Origin: Karstenula rhodostoma CBS 690.94
Taxonomy: Eukaryota; Ascomycota; Dothideomycetes; Pleosporales; Didymosphaeriaceae
Direction: 5' to 3'
DNA length: 64,000 nucleotides
Assembly: GCA_010093485.1 (NCBI GenBank)
Contig: MU001503.1
Span: 1,803,177 to 1,867,176 of the forward strand
The notes under the pieces were generated by a model. It was not told where the DNA came from and made no database searches. It saw only the letters and a list, made by a program, of their open reading frames with translations. The translations under genes were made by a program, and so were the position numbers. Within the stretch, counting starts at the first letter, position 1, and every line of letters starts with the position of its first letter. This document shows, one piece after another, positions 10,718 through 21,977 of the stretch.

Positions 10718-12305
10718 ATGGCATCGATGTCGACCGACGGCAGCAGGACGCTAAAGCCGGGAACCATTGAGATTCCGGCCTCTCGCGCCAGCTCTGATGC
10801 TCCCATGTCACCACGTTCCTGGAGGCACAGGACCGCGACCTACAACCCGCCCTCGAGGCAGCACACGGCCGCTTCATTGGACGCCGAAGACTACTTCGTG
10901 TGTATTTCGCATCTCCAAACCCAAACAATGGCTGACCGAACCAGGCTGGTCCCCGTGACATGGCCAAGCACTCGAAATGGCCCTTCTTCATGCGTATGCA
11001 CGGTTCCGTGCTCCCCAAGATGATTCTCCCATTGATTGTCGTCACGCTCTGGTCGACCCTCATCACGTGTCTCTGTCAATTCGTATACGAGCTCAAGGTC
11101 AACAACTTGCTGCTTACCGTGCTTGGTTTCGTGGTCGGTATGGCCATCTCTTTCCGAACTTCTTCTGCGTACGAGCGTTACAACGAGGGCCGCAAGTACT
11201 GGTCGCAGCTCCTGCTTGTGGGTCAGAACTTCTCCAGAACCGTCTGGGTCCACGTCGCCGAGCGCGAGGGTGAGCTCGGCAAGGAGGATTTGCTTGCCAA
11301 AATGTACGTCATCCACATTCCCACTTTATAGCAATATGCTAACAGACTCGCAGTTCAGCGTTGAACCTCGTGGTCGCCTTCTCTCGCTCCCTGTTGCACA
11401 GGCTCCGCTTCGAGCCCGGGATCGACTACCCCGACCTCAAGTCTCGCGTCCAATACCTCGAGACCTTTGCCAAGGCCGCCGAAGCCGAAATCCCCGTGCT
11501 TAAGAAGTCGGGCAAGGCCAAGGCTGTCGGAGAGTCTCTGGGTGTTACTTTCGCCGAGTCGAATCCCCGCAAGCGGATCAAGCGCACCAAGAAGCCTCTC
11601 GGAAACTTGCCCCTCGAGATCCTCAGCCACCTGTCCTCCTACGTCGAATATGTCAACCAGAACGAGACGTTGAAGAACGGCCTATACCACAACCAGCTGA
11701 GTATGTCTATTACCGTGTAATATAGAGACAACCGTTAATCCCCAGCAGTCACTTCTATCGTCGCCTTCAACGATGTCCTGGTCGGCGTCGACCGTGTCCT
11801 CAACACCCCCCTCCCGGTCGCCTACTCCATCGCCATATCTCAGATTACCTGGGTCTACGTTATGATGCTTCCCTTCCAGTTGTGGGACGACCTCCGCTGG
11901 GTGACGATCCCTGGTAGCATCTTCGCCGCCTACATCATCCTCGGCATCGCTGCTATCGGAACCGAAGTCGAGAACCCCTTCGGCGAAGACGTAAACGATC
12001 TTCCGCTCCATGATTTCTGCCAGGAACTCGAAGCAGACATCGACTACATCATGAGCAACCCGCGCCCCCAGGTCGCCGAATTCTTCCGTAACACGCTCAA
12101 CAAGCCGCTCAACCCGCTCTCAGAGAAGAGCTTCGACAGCTGGATGGGCCGCACTAAGCAGGACATCCGCGACGCGCTGATGACTAAGACGAAGGCCGAC
12201 ATGCGCATCCGCAGCAGTTTTTCCGTGGCCCGGAATGAGGAGGACGTGGACGAGAAGCACCATGGCCAGCTGCAGCACAGCCAGCCGCAGCAGCAGGACC
12301 ATTAG
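10718..12305 (+). CDS. Bestrophin-like (RFP-TM / UPF0187) chloride channel family protein, 480 aa, four exons
   Basis: Exons 10,718-10,897, 10,945-11,303, 11,354-11,700 and 11,749-12,305. The introns of 47, 50 and 48 nt all have GT-AG ends, and the phases join into one 1,443-nt reading frame. Protein: a disordered Ser/Pro-rich N-terminus (1-57), GPRDMAKHSKWPFF at the start of the core, hydrophobic helices at about 86-110 and 114-132, then the family signature FRTSSAYERYNEGRKYW (about 131-147). Two more C-terminal helices follow (about 325-341 and 352-368), leading into TEVENPFG, and a His/Gln-rich tail. Family members form homo-oligomeric anion channels in membranes, and fungal ones are mostly uncharacterised. 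A basic loop (KKSGKAK, RKRIKRTKK) sits in exon 3. The gene appears intact. Confidence is high for the family and low for the transported ion or the membrane used. Confidence 0.92.
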
Positions 12306-12858
12306 GCCTAAACGTTTGAGATGCATTATACCCTGCGTGTTATTTAGATTGCGCGATACCGTTGCCTCTAGAGGCCTAGCCGTTTTCACTGCATAGCGTG
12401 GGCTTTTTCCTTACGTCGGGTTTCCATCATCTGTTCGATTCAGCGCAAGGACGGCGTTTCCTGTTACAAAGTAGTATAGTCGTATTGCACATCGTGCGCT
12501 GTCATCATATTAAAAGTTCAAGTCCTTTATCTATCTCGTACCCTCAGATGGCTTCCTCGCGTCATGCCGTTCGTCATTCTCACCAGCTGCCCTGATGTCC
12601 AGGTGCTTACCTAAGTACCTCTACTAAGACTAGAGAACCCCAAGCAAGCATTGTTCTGGACTACCCACCTATAACATTCCGACTGGATGCTCCTGTTTCT
12701 TCTAAGCTAAGAAGTCTCACACCACGGTGACGTTGCATCTTACGCGTCAGTACCATCTTGGTGTGCCTGGCGAACACACGCCAAGCAACCACGAACATAA
12801 CACTGGCACCTAGTGCGACACGACCCATCCTATTGTAAAAGTATGTGGACTAGCTCAT
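12306..12858. other. Intergenic, 553 bp
   Basis: Terminator of the bestrophin-like gene and promoter of the ankyrin-type gene, both on the plus strand. No open frame or repeat of note. Confidence 0.5.
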
Positions 12859-14464
12859 ATGGGTCTCCTCGATCTGCCTATCGAGCTGCTCCGCCCCATC
12901 ATCAGAGAAGACGTTCGCGGGCCCGATTCCTGCAGTTATCAGAAACTGGGGTTAGGATGCCCCCCATGGGCCAATACCGACGTGATTAGTCCTGCCCGCG
13001 TGAACAGGAAGTTTTATCCACCTCGTGATGAATTTCTACTGACTAGACACGCCGTCCTCGAATCCGAAGTCTTTGGAATCCTGGAGGAAGCGAAGTGTCT
13101 TACTACTAACGCCTCGCGCCCTTCCTCTGCCTTCGACCTCCACCCCGAATACCCAGCCTTCATCGCGAAATACGTACTCCTTCGGCCATATGATGACGTC
13201 GCCCGCTGGAACGACCACTTCCCTGCACTCGTGGATGGAGTCGTAGACGCTATTATCCAGCTGCGCCGGCAGAGTGCGCCCAGGAGAGCGCACATGGTAA
13301 CGACGCTGTGCCGCAAGGCGGCCTTGCATCTGCTTATCAGCAAGAAGGTGGGGCCATATCGCGGCGGATGTTTAACGAGCATCTCCTCGTTGCGGCGACG
13401 CATTTGAAACAGCTCCCCGTGATCGCAGAGCTGCTGGGTCAGAACAGCGACCTCACACGCACACACAGCGACTTCGTCGGATCCCCCGTCCAGGCAGCCA
13501 TACAAGCCAACGACTCGAACCTCGTTTGCCGCTTCCTTCTGCACGGCGCGGCTTTCGAGTATCCCGGCTGGCTGAAAGATATCGTCCGGGCACCAGACGC
13601 AGCGCGGCTCCTCGCTGTGCTTGCTGTTAACCAGAGAGTGCAGGCTGTCCTCCGCACATCGATCTGCGACGTCACGGAAGCCATTGCGTGTTCTGTAGAG
13701 CGAGGCAAAGAAGACGTAGCCATCACGCTGCTGCAGACGCAAGAGGACGCGTTTGGCCACGGCAGCATGGGATACTACCTGCGCAAAGCCGTGCTCGAAG
13801 CGTGCACCCGTGGAATGCCCGAGCTACTGCTCCTACTCATCGAGGCCGGGGGTTTTGTGCAGACGAGCGCATGGACGGGGCCGAATTTGCGGCACTTGTT
13901 GGTTGCAACGTGCAGGGCGGGATGCGGGAACAGTCTGCGCGTGCTGCTTGAAAGAACGCGGGGGTAAGCCACGTGGGTTTGGAAGGTGTCCTAGTCGAGG
14001 CCACGAAGACGGGCACTGTGGGGGTTCTGCGCGTCCTCCTGGATCACGGTGTGCGTCTTTCTCCGGTGCAGGCAATGAATCTCCTTGCTTCCATCGCGCC
14101 ATGGTCTTCCACTGACACTGGTGTGTCTACGTCATCCATACTCCAGCGCACCGTCTTCCTACATGAGCACATAGCAGTCGATCTCGAGGCGCTGCTCGCC
14201 GTGGAAGCATACACTGGCTTCGGTGCCGCGCACCTGATGATGGTTGCCGCGCAGAGAGGGAACTTCACGCTACTGGCAGCCCTAGCGCGATTCGGCGTAC
14301 CGCTCGATGATGTGGGGTTTTATGCGAGGGCGGGTTGCGCAGTGCCAGTTATTGCTGCGGAAGCGTACGGGTGGGGAGAGACCGCGGCGAAGTTGAGGGC
14401 GTTGGCGATAGAGAGGGAAAGAGAGTCGAAGAAGGCTGTTGTACCTATTCCCAGGAAGATGTAG
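12859..14464 (+). CDS. Ankyrin-repeat-type fungal protein, two frameshifts, ~535 aa if read through
   Basis: Three consecutive open segments (12,859 to ~13,350, ~13,354 to 13,964 and ~13,965 to 14,464) lie in three frames but form one protein. The N-terminus MGLLDLPIELLRPII resembles the F-box-like LP-x-E-L-L start of fungal ankyrin proteins. Later parts show helix-turn-helix units with ankyrin-like periodicity, such as SPVQAAIQANDSNLVCRFLL, VLRVLLDHGVRLS and MMVAAQRGNFTLLAALARFG. Both frame changes fall in G runs (GGGG at 13,350-13,353 and GGGGG at 13,960-13,964), and one extra G in each would give a continuous 1,608-nt frame. The alternatives, 32- and 31-nt introns, are shorter than any other intron here. 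Either the gene is a very young pseudogene or the assembly has homopolymer errors. Ankyrin proteins mediate protein-protein contacts, and no partner is evident. Confidence 0.7.
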
Positions 14465-15930
14465 AAGGTGGATAAGGTAGGTAGGATTTTAAGGGGGGTG
14501 GATGCTGGATTCCTGATGAGTGACACTCAATGATTTCCTAGGCTGGGGCATGGTATGCCCGGCTGTTGAATGTACCTATTAGCCCGAGGCTTGCTTCAGC
14601 TTTGTTCATTGTAAATTTCAAGTGTCAGATGTCATCCACTGTCTTTCTTCTTAGAATTCTTTCTGGCTTGTTCGCACGTGGCTCAGGCGGAAGCCTGGTC
14701 ATCGCTGCCCAGATGAAGTGATTTTGTTAAATGCAGCCATAGTCAGCGAGGATAAAAGTGAGATGTGGGATGCAGGGTTAAAACGCTCTCTAATGCACCA
14801 AAACTCAGTGCACCCTTCCCATAGTTCTAGCCCGTTGACCAAGTCAGCTGTAGTTCATTACTTCATTTTCTACAGCATAAACACGAAACTACTGGCTAGG
14901 TTATGTGCGGAAAGGCCAAAAAAAAGATCCATTAAAGTGCTAGAGACATAGCATACGCGCAGAGGGCCCGTGGACTTTCTTCTCGAACTTGCATTCATAG
15001 TATTGCTGGTAGTAAAGGTGTATTATAACTGGAATACCGGGACTTGAGGATTTCCTTACTCTAATACTAGTTACCTATCTGACTACAGTGGATGCATGAT
15101 CCCCCTAGTTTCTCTTGTCGTGGGGCAAAGCTCCTATCGATTCTTTTGGCACTTGCCATCCCCGTTCAAAGCGTATCGTAGCTTTGACTAGTTTAGGCCC
15201 CCGTCAGTACAAACTTTCACGATCGCGCCGGCCACAGGTCCGCCCGCTATGCACAGTCGAGGAAACTTAGGCTTACACAAATACTTCCCTTACAACCTTT
15301 TCAGAATCACATGGCTGATTAACTACCTGCTTTATGTAGTCTGGTGTCAGCATCATGCACGTAGCTAAGGTTAGGTTTCCTTGTACCCGGCAAATGTCCG
15401 TCGAATGGTTACAGTGCACTTCGAATCGTTGAATCTATAGTAGTTGTCTCCAGAAATCGTAATGTATACTTGCAGGTCCTCCAGGTTAACCAATACAGGG
15501 CCGAGTGGCGGTTGCTATCAACTGCTTTTGAGTTCGCTCCTTACATGATCAAATGTAACAAAGTCGCGTAGTGACCACACGCGACGGCGTAATGAATAAA
15601 CTGCGGATATTATCACGCCTCTATCTTAACGAAATACGTCTACTATAATAGTGGTCGGAGATGCTGGAACGAATATGATAGCTTCACCGAGCGGTGCGAG
15701 TCCGGCCTTGGAGCTCAGGGATAATGCCGAACTAAACTTCCCGTGTGCCCGGAGAAAAATTAGAAATGTGTGCCAAGCTCCATAGCGGGTTGATTTGTGC
15801 TATACAGTACGGCCAGAATTGTCTTTAACCCATACAGCGTTACTCGTGACCAAAACTTTTGATCAAGTATTTCATTGTCTTTAGAACAAACGTGATCGTA
15901 GAAGATAGTACGACCGAGCAGCTGTGTTTG
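14465..15930. other. Intergenic, 1.46 kb, no supportable gene
   Basis: Moderate GC content. Short open frames such as 14,718-14,951 have no domain. A stretch near 15,430-15,580 stays open for about 45 codons with a protein-like composition, but too little is there to call a gene. No tRNA-like cloverleaf was recognised. Confidence 0.5.
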
Positions 15931-16660
15931 TTAAGTAGCGTCAAAACCAATATTGGACAGGTATTTAAACACGCCTGAGGCACCGATTCGATCTGCATAC
16001 TGAAGTAGAGTCTCCTGGCGTCCTGGGAAAACCATATCAATGCTGAACCAGGAATCTTCGTCAATGGTTCCAAAAGCTCCGATTGGCCATGGATTAATCT
16101 CTGGTTAAGTAGGATGAAGAAGTCATCCTAAAAGATCGTGTGGAAGTCGGCTCCGGTTCCGGCAATCGAATTTCTTTTGGAGAGACTGCACTTCCTCGTA
16201 TTTTCTAGGCTTCTATAATTGTCAAAAATCGCCTCTTTCTAGTTCTAAGATGTTCAGCTCTTCAAAAAGTGGCTCTAAGTCTCTTTATGAAATAGGAACT
16301 TCTTGCCGATTACACTTCCTCAAGTTGGTTGTCTTACTACAGGAGCGTGAAAAAGTCGTCTTCTGAAGTCATTCCGTGATTCACGAGCAATGCAAAAAGT
16401 CCATACTTGTAGAATGAGTCGCGCGCATGAACTGCCACTAAACTGAGTGAATTCTTCTGGCTAGGCCATGTCGTGCATCTAACTCCACCATCTAACAGTA
16501 CGCGTACAGTCATGTTTATCAGGCTTATATCGCGGGTTTCAGAACTGTAAGGGAAAAACAATCTAATATGTAAAGATAAAAAGCCTAAGCTACTTACCCT
16601 TTCATTATCTAACGCCCAGTCCGCTATCCTCTTTATTATGGCCCACAACGTAATACACTT
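15931..16660 (-). pseudogene. Degraded ankyrin-like protein gene (3' part)
   Basis: Read on the minus strand, an exon ending IADWALDNE is followed by a well-formed intron (GTAAGTAG...CTTACAG). Then come TVRVLLDGGVR and LFALLVNHGMTSEDDFFTLL, then stops. After a broken middle part with TGA/TAG/TAA codons, another frame gives PEINPWPIGAFG and ETLLQYADRIGASGVFKYLS, closing with a natural stop at 15,931-15,933. The last motif has the T-L-L-x-Y-A...G-x-x-G-V-x-K-Y-L pattern of an ankyrin unit. At least three in-frame stops and one frameshift make it non-functional. Its upstream end overlaps the 3' end of the rhodopsin-like gene at 16,605, so the limits are uncertain. The stops are of the kind RIP produces, although overall CpA loss is mild. 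Confidence 0.45.
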
Positions 16661-17801
16661 CGAGATCGATCGGTTCGTCTTTGGTTAAGAGTGAATGTTC
16701 ACTATTCTGAGAGTCTTTAATGAAAGCCCAACAGGTGTGAATGAAGGAGCGACATGTATCGACAAAGGGCTTCAATCCGATCATGGAGGTGCAGATAACG
16801 CCAACATTAAGCTCAGCAGTAGAAAACAGGGCGGCAGCCGCTTGGTAATAAGTAACGTCGGGATCGCCAACGTACTTGTAAACGTAGATGATGCGGACGA
16901 TGGATATTATGATTACCCTGAGTGTATCGTGAGATTGCGAGGGCACCAACGTAGCAATAATTACTGACCCTGATCCAACGACAAAGGTGATTCCGATAAG
17001 CCACTTCTGTTTCCGGTCCATCTGTAGCTTTAAGAGTATCTGGGCTGGCAAAACGATGATACATACGTCCGTGATAATGTTCACTATGCATGGGTCAGTC
17101 AAACAACCACCTCCGTGCATTTAGGCACGCACATATGGCCATCGCTAGATTCGTATCCATTAAGCAAGTAGGATCGCTGTGCTTAAGTAGGTTGCAAGGC
17201 CCCACGATCGTAATCGTGACCCCAAGATTATATCCCAAGATAACAACGAAGAGTATGTGTACACCGGCTCGGCTCGGTTTATCTGGTAGAATGCGATAGT
17301 ACAAAGCAAGTAGTGATAGCTTTGACAGCGCGGGCGTCCAGACGTAGACGATGCTTATGCCAGTAAGGAGCTTCAAGTAGACTGCAAACTGTGCTGGTGT
17401 CACATTCCATATGTGTTGACCGAATCCGTATTGCAACGCTGCAACTGATTAGCACTGCATCTCTGATGGATTGCTAGTTAACATACCGCTCATACAAATT
17501 GCAATCCATGCGGTACATCCAATCCAGCCTAGGAAAACAAGCGCATCGTCCCACCCCAGGTTATTCGTCAAATAAAGGCGCGTGTATAGCCTCAGGAGTA
17601 CAAAAAATGTTGCCACCGCTGTCAGCGCCGTATATACGGTGATGCTTCTACATGCAGCATGGGCGAATTAGTACGTGCAGGCTCTGTACATTTGCAATGA
17701 GCAAGGTTTGTTTTAGAGGACATCTCGTACCGCTCCTGTAACTTAGTTCTCTCACCAAAACTAGGTGGCACACCTGGTGGTGGAGGAATGACTCCCCACA
17801 T
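16605..17801 (-). CDS. Fungal rhodopsin-domain integral membrane protein (PTH11-like family), 340 aa, four exons
   Basis: Exons (minus) 17,801-17,731, 17,647-17,487, 17,444-17,133 and 17,083-16,605. The introns of 83, 42 and 49 nt have GT-AG ends, and all phases agree (1,023 nt). The protein begins MWGVIPPPPGVPPSF and then shows the family signature LRLYTRLYL..LGWDDALV (about 42-61). Several hydrophobic helices follow, then YGFGQHIW, LYYRI and NIITDVCIIVLP (about 183-194) with QKWLIGITFVVGSG, and AELNVGVICTSMIGLKPF near the end. Such seven-helix proteins are fungal membrane proteins. Some, like Pth11, act as GPCR-like surface sensors, but most are of unknown function. The extracellular Cys-rich CFEM domain of true PTH11 is absent. 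It is transcribed divergently from the P450 gene with 575 bp between start codons. The 42-nt intron is short but has correct ends. Confidence 0.85.
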
Positions 17802-18376
17802 TGCAATGGCATAGGATTCCCTAGTTGTGGTGCGAGCTAATCGGAGGCTGCTTTGCTATGGGACTGGAACGAAGGCACCGGATCATCAAAAACATTGATG
17901 CCCTCCCGCGCAAAACAAAGAACTGAAACCAGGGGTAGCACTTCCGCAAGGGGTTATTGGGAGCTTGACAAATAGAGGAGATGATGGCTGCAATGTTAAA
18001 GTGCACATGAAGCACGGATCAGTGTCGCGTCTAGCGGTAAGAACTGCCATTGGTTGTTCGCTTGTAAGTTCTGTACTGTGCCACATGCGCGCTGCAGAGT
18101 CACCGCAAATAACTGGGAACGTTGGTGCTAGTAATGCACCAACCCGCATACGCCGTGCAGGAGAGCAAAGTACCTACCGCTTTTGTGCAGCAAAACGGGG
18201 GAAATGCGTCCCTCAATGTCGCCAGGGACACTGGAACATCCCACTAATTTGGTCTAATCTCTGCACCGGCAATAGATTGATGGCAAGCGAGCAGCGGTTA
18301 ACCGCGTAGCAATTGGCCATAAATTCGGGTAGGTACCTAGTGGTTCCGTCTGACTCAACGTTTTGCGACTACATTC
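17802..18376. promoter_or_regulatory. Divergent promoter region between rhodopsin-like and P450 genes
   Basis: 575 bp separate two start codons that point away from each other, so regulatory elements may be shared. An AT-rich CCATAAATTC lies about 60 bp before the P450 start. No specific operator is recognised. Confidence 0.45.
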
Positions 18377-20267
18377 ATGGCTTCCCTCACCGGTGCCGTG
18401 CTACTCCAGCCGTTGTTGCTGGCCATCGCGTTACATGAATTCGTGCTGCGTCGGGTAGAAGTTGATCATCTCGTTCTCCATGGCATTTCGATTTGCACAG
18501 CTGGGTTCTTGATTCTTGTTCAATGGATCGGATTCAGCGACGCATTCTTACTGTCGACCATATTCTGGGGCTCTCTATCCATCTGGACACTGCTGTATCG
18601 CGCTTTCTGGCATCCTCTTAATCTATTTCCAGGACCGTATGGGGCAAAATTATCGAAGTGGTGGACGACGAAGAACACATGGACTACACGGTGGCATATG
18701 CATCGGGTGCATCAGGTGCTGCATTCAAAGTATGGGGACTACGTACGAACAGGTATGTTCATTTCTGCGGCTTTTTTTTGGAAGGCAGACCCAAGAATGT
18801 GGCTGTGAAACAATCAACGGTGCAAACATGCTGATCTTGGTTAGGTCCACGAGAGATCTCTGTATACGATCCAGCCGCGATAGGACCGATACTCGGACTC
18901 TCGTCGAAGTCTCTCAAAGGCCCTTTCTATGACATCATGGAAGAAACCCTCCACATGAACCGCAACCAAGCATTCCATAAGCAGCGTCGCCGGATTTGGG
19001 ACAATGCAATGAAAAACTGTTCGTCCTCCAATAATCCTAGAAATGTCGTTGTATTGTAGAAGTACTTACATTCCTAGCTCTATCTGATTATGCTCCACGT
19101 GTCGAAGAGTTCACTGATCAGCTGCTTAATCGGCTGCGCAACGCGAACGGAATGCCCGTGCTGCTGCTCGAGTGCTGTGCTCATTACAGTTACGACGTCA
19201 TGAGCGATTTGGCCTTCGGCAAGCCAATGGGTTTCATCAAGGGCGAGCAGAACGATGTGGCTGAGAGTATATTGAAGACCTTGTCTGATGGCTTAGACGC
19301 CATGGGATTGATATACCATGTGCCTTGGTAAGTGAACAATGCAACAGATCACGTAAATACACCAGAACGTCCGAGGTCTCTTGTCTCCTCGCAACTATGA
19401 TTGACTGTTGTTGGCAGGTTTATGAATGCGATAAGTGTTCTCACGTCTATTGCCGGACCCCTAAAGGCATGGAGAGATTGGAGCGTCCTCAGTATGAGCG
19501 AGCGTCTGGCGGTAAGTTCCCTGGTCTTTTACGCATCTCGTTTTCAGCCTGTGACTGACACCACATAGCTTGAGACGAAGAGATCCGATATTGTAGAGCA
19601 TCTCATCAACAAAACGCCCAAAACGCCAGAAGGTAATGAACTTCTGTACGGGGAGTCGCGCCTAATCATCAGCGCTGGCAGTGAAACGACTGCAACAGCC
19701 CTGACCTTTATACTTGTACAACTTGCGACACATCCCTCCGTGATGCATTCGGTCCGCAAAGAATATCGGGAGAGTCAAGCTACATATTCCTGCCAGAGGT
19801 CGCTACCCTTTCTCGACGCTGTGATTCATGAATCAATGCGTTTGTGGCCATCTCTATTCTTCTTAGGTCAGCGCGTGACCCCACCTGAGGGTCTTCAGCT
19901 AGGGTCGACCTTTATTCCTGGCAATACAATTGTTCAGCTGCAGCCATTTGTGATCCATCGGGATCCTCGCAGTTTTGTTCGTCCAGACGAGTTCATACCT
20001 GAGCGGTGGACGACGCGCCGCGAACTGGTGCTCAATAAGGACGCGTTTTTCCCTTTTAGCACGGGACCGTATGATTGTGTTGGCAAGAGGCTAGCATATA
20101 TGGAGATGAGAAGTGTGATTACGAAAGTGGTGGGCGAGTTTGATGTGTGCCTGCCCGAGGACTTTAAGAAAGAGGTGTATTGGGGAGATGTCAGGGACCA
20201 TATCACTGCGGCGGCGCCACCAGACCAGGAAGTTATGTTCCTGAAGCTCGGCGCCTCTAAGCCTTGA
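18377..20267 (+). CDS. Cytochrome P450 monooxygenase, 530 aa, five exons
   Basis: Exons 18,377-18,752, 18,845-19,018, 19,078-19,327, 19,418-19,511 and 19,569-20,267. The introns of 92, 59, 90 and 57 nt are GT-AG and phase-consistent (1,593 nt). Several hydrophobic N-terminal helices (about 1-75) anchor it in the ER, followed by the proline-rich hinge NLFPGPYGAKLSKWW. All P450 hallmarks are present: I-helix AGSETT (334-339), K-helix ESMR (386-389), PERW (442-445) and the heme loop FSTGPYDCVGK with Cys468 as thiolate ligand. It should be active with a CPR reductase. The long multi-helix N-terminus and the HSKYGDYVRTGPREI segment are typical of fungal secondary-metabolite P450s often annotated as tryprostatin-type hydroxylases, but no backbone enzyme (PKS, NRPS, terpene synthase) lies in the window, so the substrate is unknown. 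Confidence 0.93.
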
Positions 20268-20467
20268 CCACCTAATCGTACTATAGTTGCAGCCCTAAGT
20301 AGTGGTAGTAGGGACTTCTTAGCCTAAATATAAAAGTATTCTATTAGAAATTTATTTATACTTAATCCTGTTGTCTTTATTTACATCCTTATGGTATATA
20401 GAAGTACTTGATATTGCGGTAGCATGTAGCGTATTCTTCGGAGTAGTATTTTCCTCTTATTAAATAA

Positions 20468-21977
20468 TTACGATATATCAAAGAGACCCAGTTCGATTTG
20501 CGACTGGAAACCGGTCATATCGCGGACTACACACATGTCCCACTTATAACTATCGTGCGGAACTTCTGGCACTGGGCCAAAAGCTTCAATTGGGAATGAC
20601 CAGAAGCCGATTACATTGTGATTTTCCGCAAACTCAATGCTTTCTTCATCGTCTGGATTCAGGAACCCGGGAGAGCGAGCAAAAAGCCCCTCGGTGAAAG
20701 CTTCAGTCCATGTTTTCTCTTCTGCCTCTCGAAAGTCTCGGGCCTCAGCAAGAGTATCTATCTGGGTCTCGACCAAGGGCGCAGTGGCGATCTGCACGCG
20801 CATCTTATCTGAAGGGATTGGTGAAACGTTGTAAGAACTCTCAAACATGCGCCATCCCCGAACAAGACCGCGAGGATCCCAGGAACATCCGATCAGATCA
20901 AGGTAACGGGATACTGGGCGCGGGTCTACTGGAAGAACCTTATAAGAACTTCTGCATGACCATAGGGGATGGGCTCGGTTCAGGCGAACGAGAACTTTAT
21001 TAGGGATGCCCAAGTCTGAGTAATATCCTTGTAAATCATCGAACATGCGGCGCCCTCCGGTGAGTCGAATGAAGCTCACACTTTGTAGACGCTGGATCGT
21101 GGAGGCGATCGCAGCTTGGGCGAGTGGGTGGATAACGGTGCGATCTTGGAAAGGGTGAAAGTCAGCAAGGCGCCGTGGGGAACGTCGACTAAAGACGGTG
21201 GGATTAATTCAGCTTACCAATAGGTAGATCCTCACAAGACGGTCCGTTCGCGCTCTTGATGGCTATATAAAGTATGCCTTTTCCCTTTGCATCACATGCC
21301 AGCACGTCGTGGATGAAGTCAGCCACATGTGCTACGTTCCTTTTGCATTCCACAGTAATAAGAAGAGTGTCCCTTTCCGGACAGAGATGTAAACGGGATG
21401 CATGAGATGTCGACGAGCCGTGAACAGGTATATGTACGCGCTGAATATGATGAACCTCACTACTGGCTTCGGAATTGACATGTAGCAATGGTGAGTTGAC
21501 TCCGGTCGAGCGCATCCTGATTAGGTAATCGGCACCGCTTATGATATTGCCTAAGTGGTTTTTCATTGTGTATGGGGCACTTCTTTTTTCAACATCTTGT
21601 CGCTGCTGTTCACAGTCACGCGGGGGCGCTGCCACGGCCAGTGTGATTTCAAGTAAGCGCCGGTCGGGCAGGCTGAGATTCCAGATGCGTTTTCGTAGTT
21701 CAGCTGGTAAGGATTGGAATTTGGGGAAGGATGTTGGTATTCCATGGTATAATGCGTCCGCCTTATTTAGAAACTTGAAAACTTTCGGAGACCTGAGCAC
21801 TACGGGAGTAGAGTTGTGCGCCACGCCTTTGAACCGCTGTTCATAGCTTAGAATAGGAGGAGGAGGAGGAGGAGAGTTGTGCATTGTAGCCAAGGGCCAC
21901 GGTGTATCCGAAGAGTATTCTGGAGGAGGTGGTGGTGGTGGGGCACCATAATCCATAGCAAGGCCGTGGTGGTGCAT
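20468..21977 (-). CDS. 2EXR domain protein, 478 aa, two exons
   Basis: Exons (minus) 21,977-21,218 and 21,144-20,468, joined by a 73-nt intron with GTAAGC donor, CTGAC branch point and AAG acceptor. The joined frame is 1,437 nt. The N-terminus has two polyproline tracts (about 13-19 and 36-41) encoded by GGT/GGA-type triplet runs. The 2EXR domain begins at FPKFQSLPAELRKRIWNLSL (about 84-103), a fungal domain of unknown function very common in Pezizomycotina. The C-terminal half (about 255-478) contains PVSRYLDLIGCSWDPRGLV and an acidic stretch, with no other domain recognised. It is convergent with the P450 gene, with 200 bp between stop codons. A nearer acceptor after CTTTAG would give a 29-nt intron in the wrong phase, so I rejected it. 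Confidence 0.82.

Noticed and set aside
13348..13379. Possible 32-nt intron (GT...AG) restoring frame in the ankyrin-type gene
   Set aside because: Shorter than every other intron in the window (42-92 nt), and a one-base homopolymer change explains the break more simply.
13965..13995. Possible 31-nt intron starting GTAAG at the second frame break of the ankyrin-type gene
   Set aside because: Too short and without room for a branch point; the adjacent G run explains the shift.
15430..15580. Open stretch of ~45 codons with protein-like composition on the plus strand
   Set aside because: Length is within chance expectation and no motif is recognisable.
21185..21217. Short 29-nt intron in the 2EXR gene ending at CTTTAG
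   Set aside because: Wrong phase and too short; the 73-nt intron with a CTGAC branch keeps the frame.
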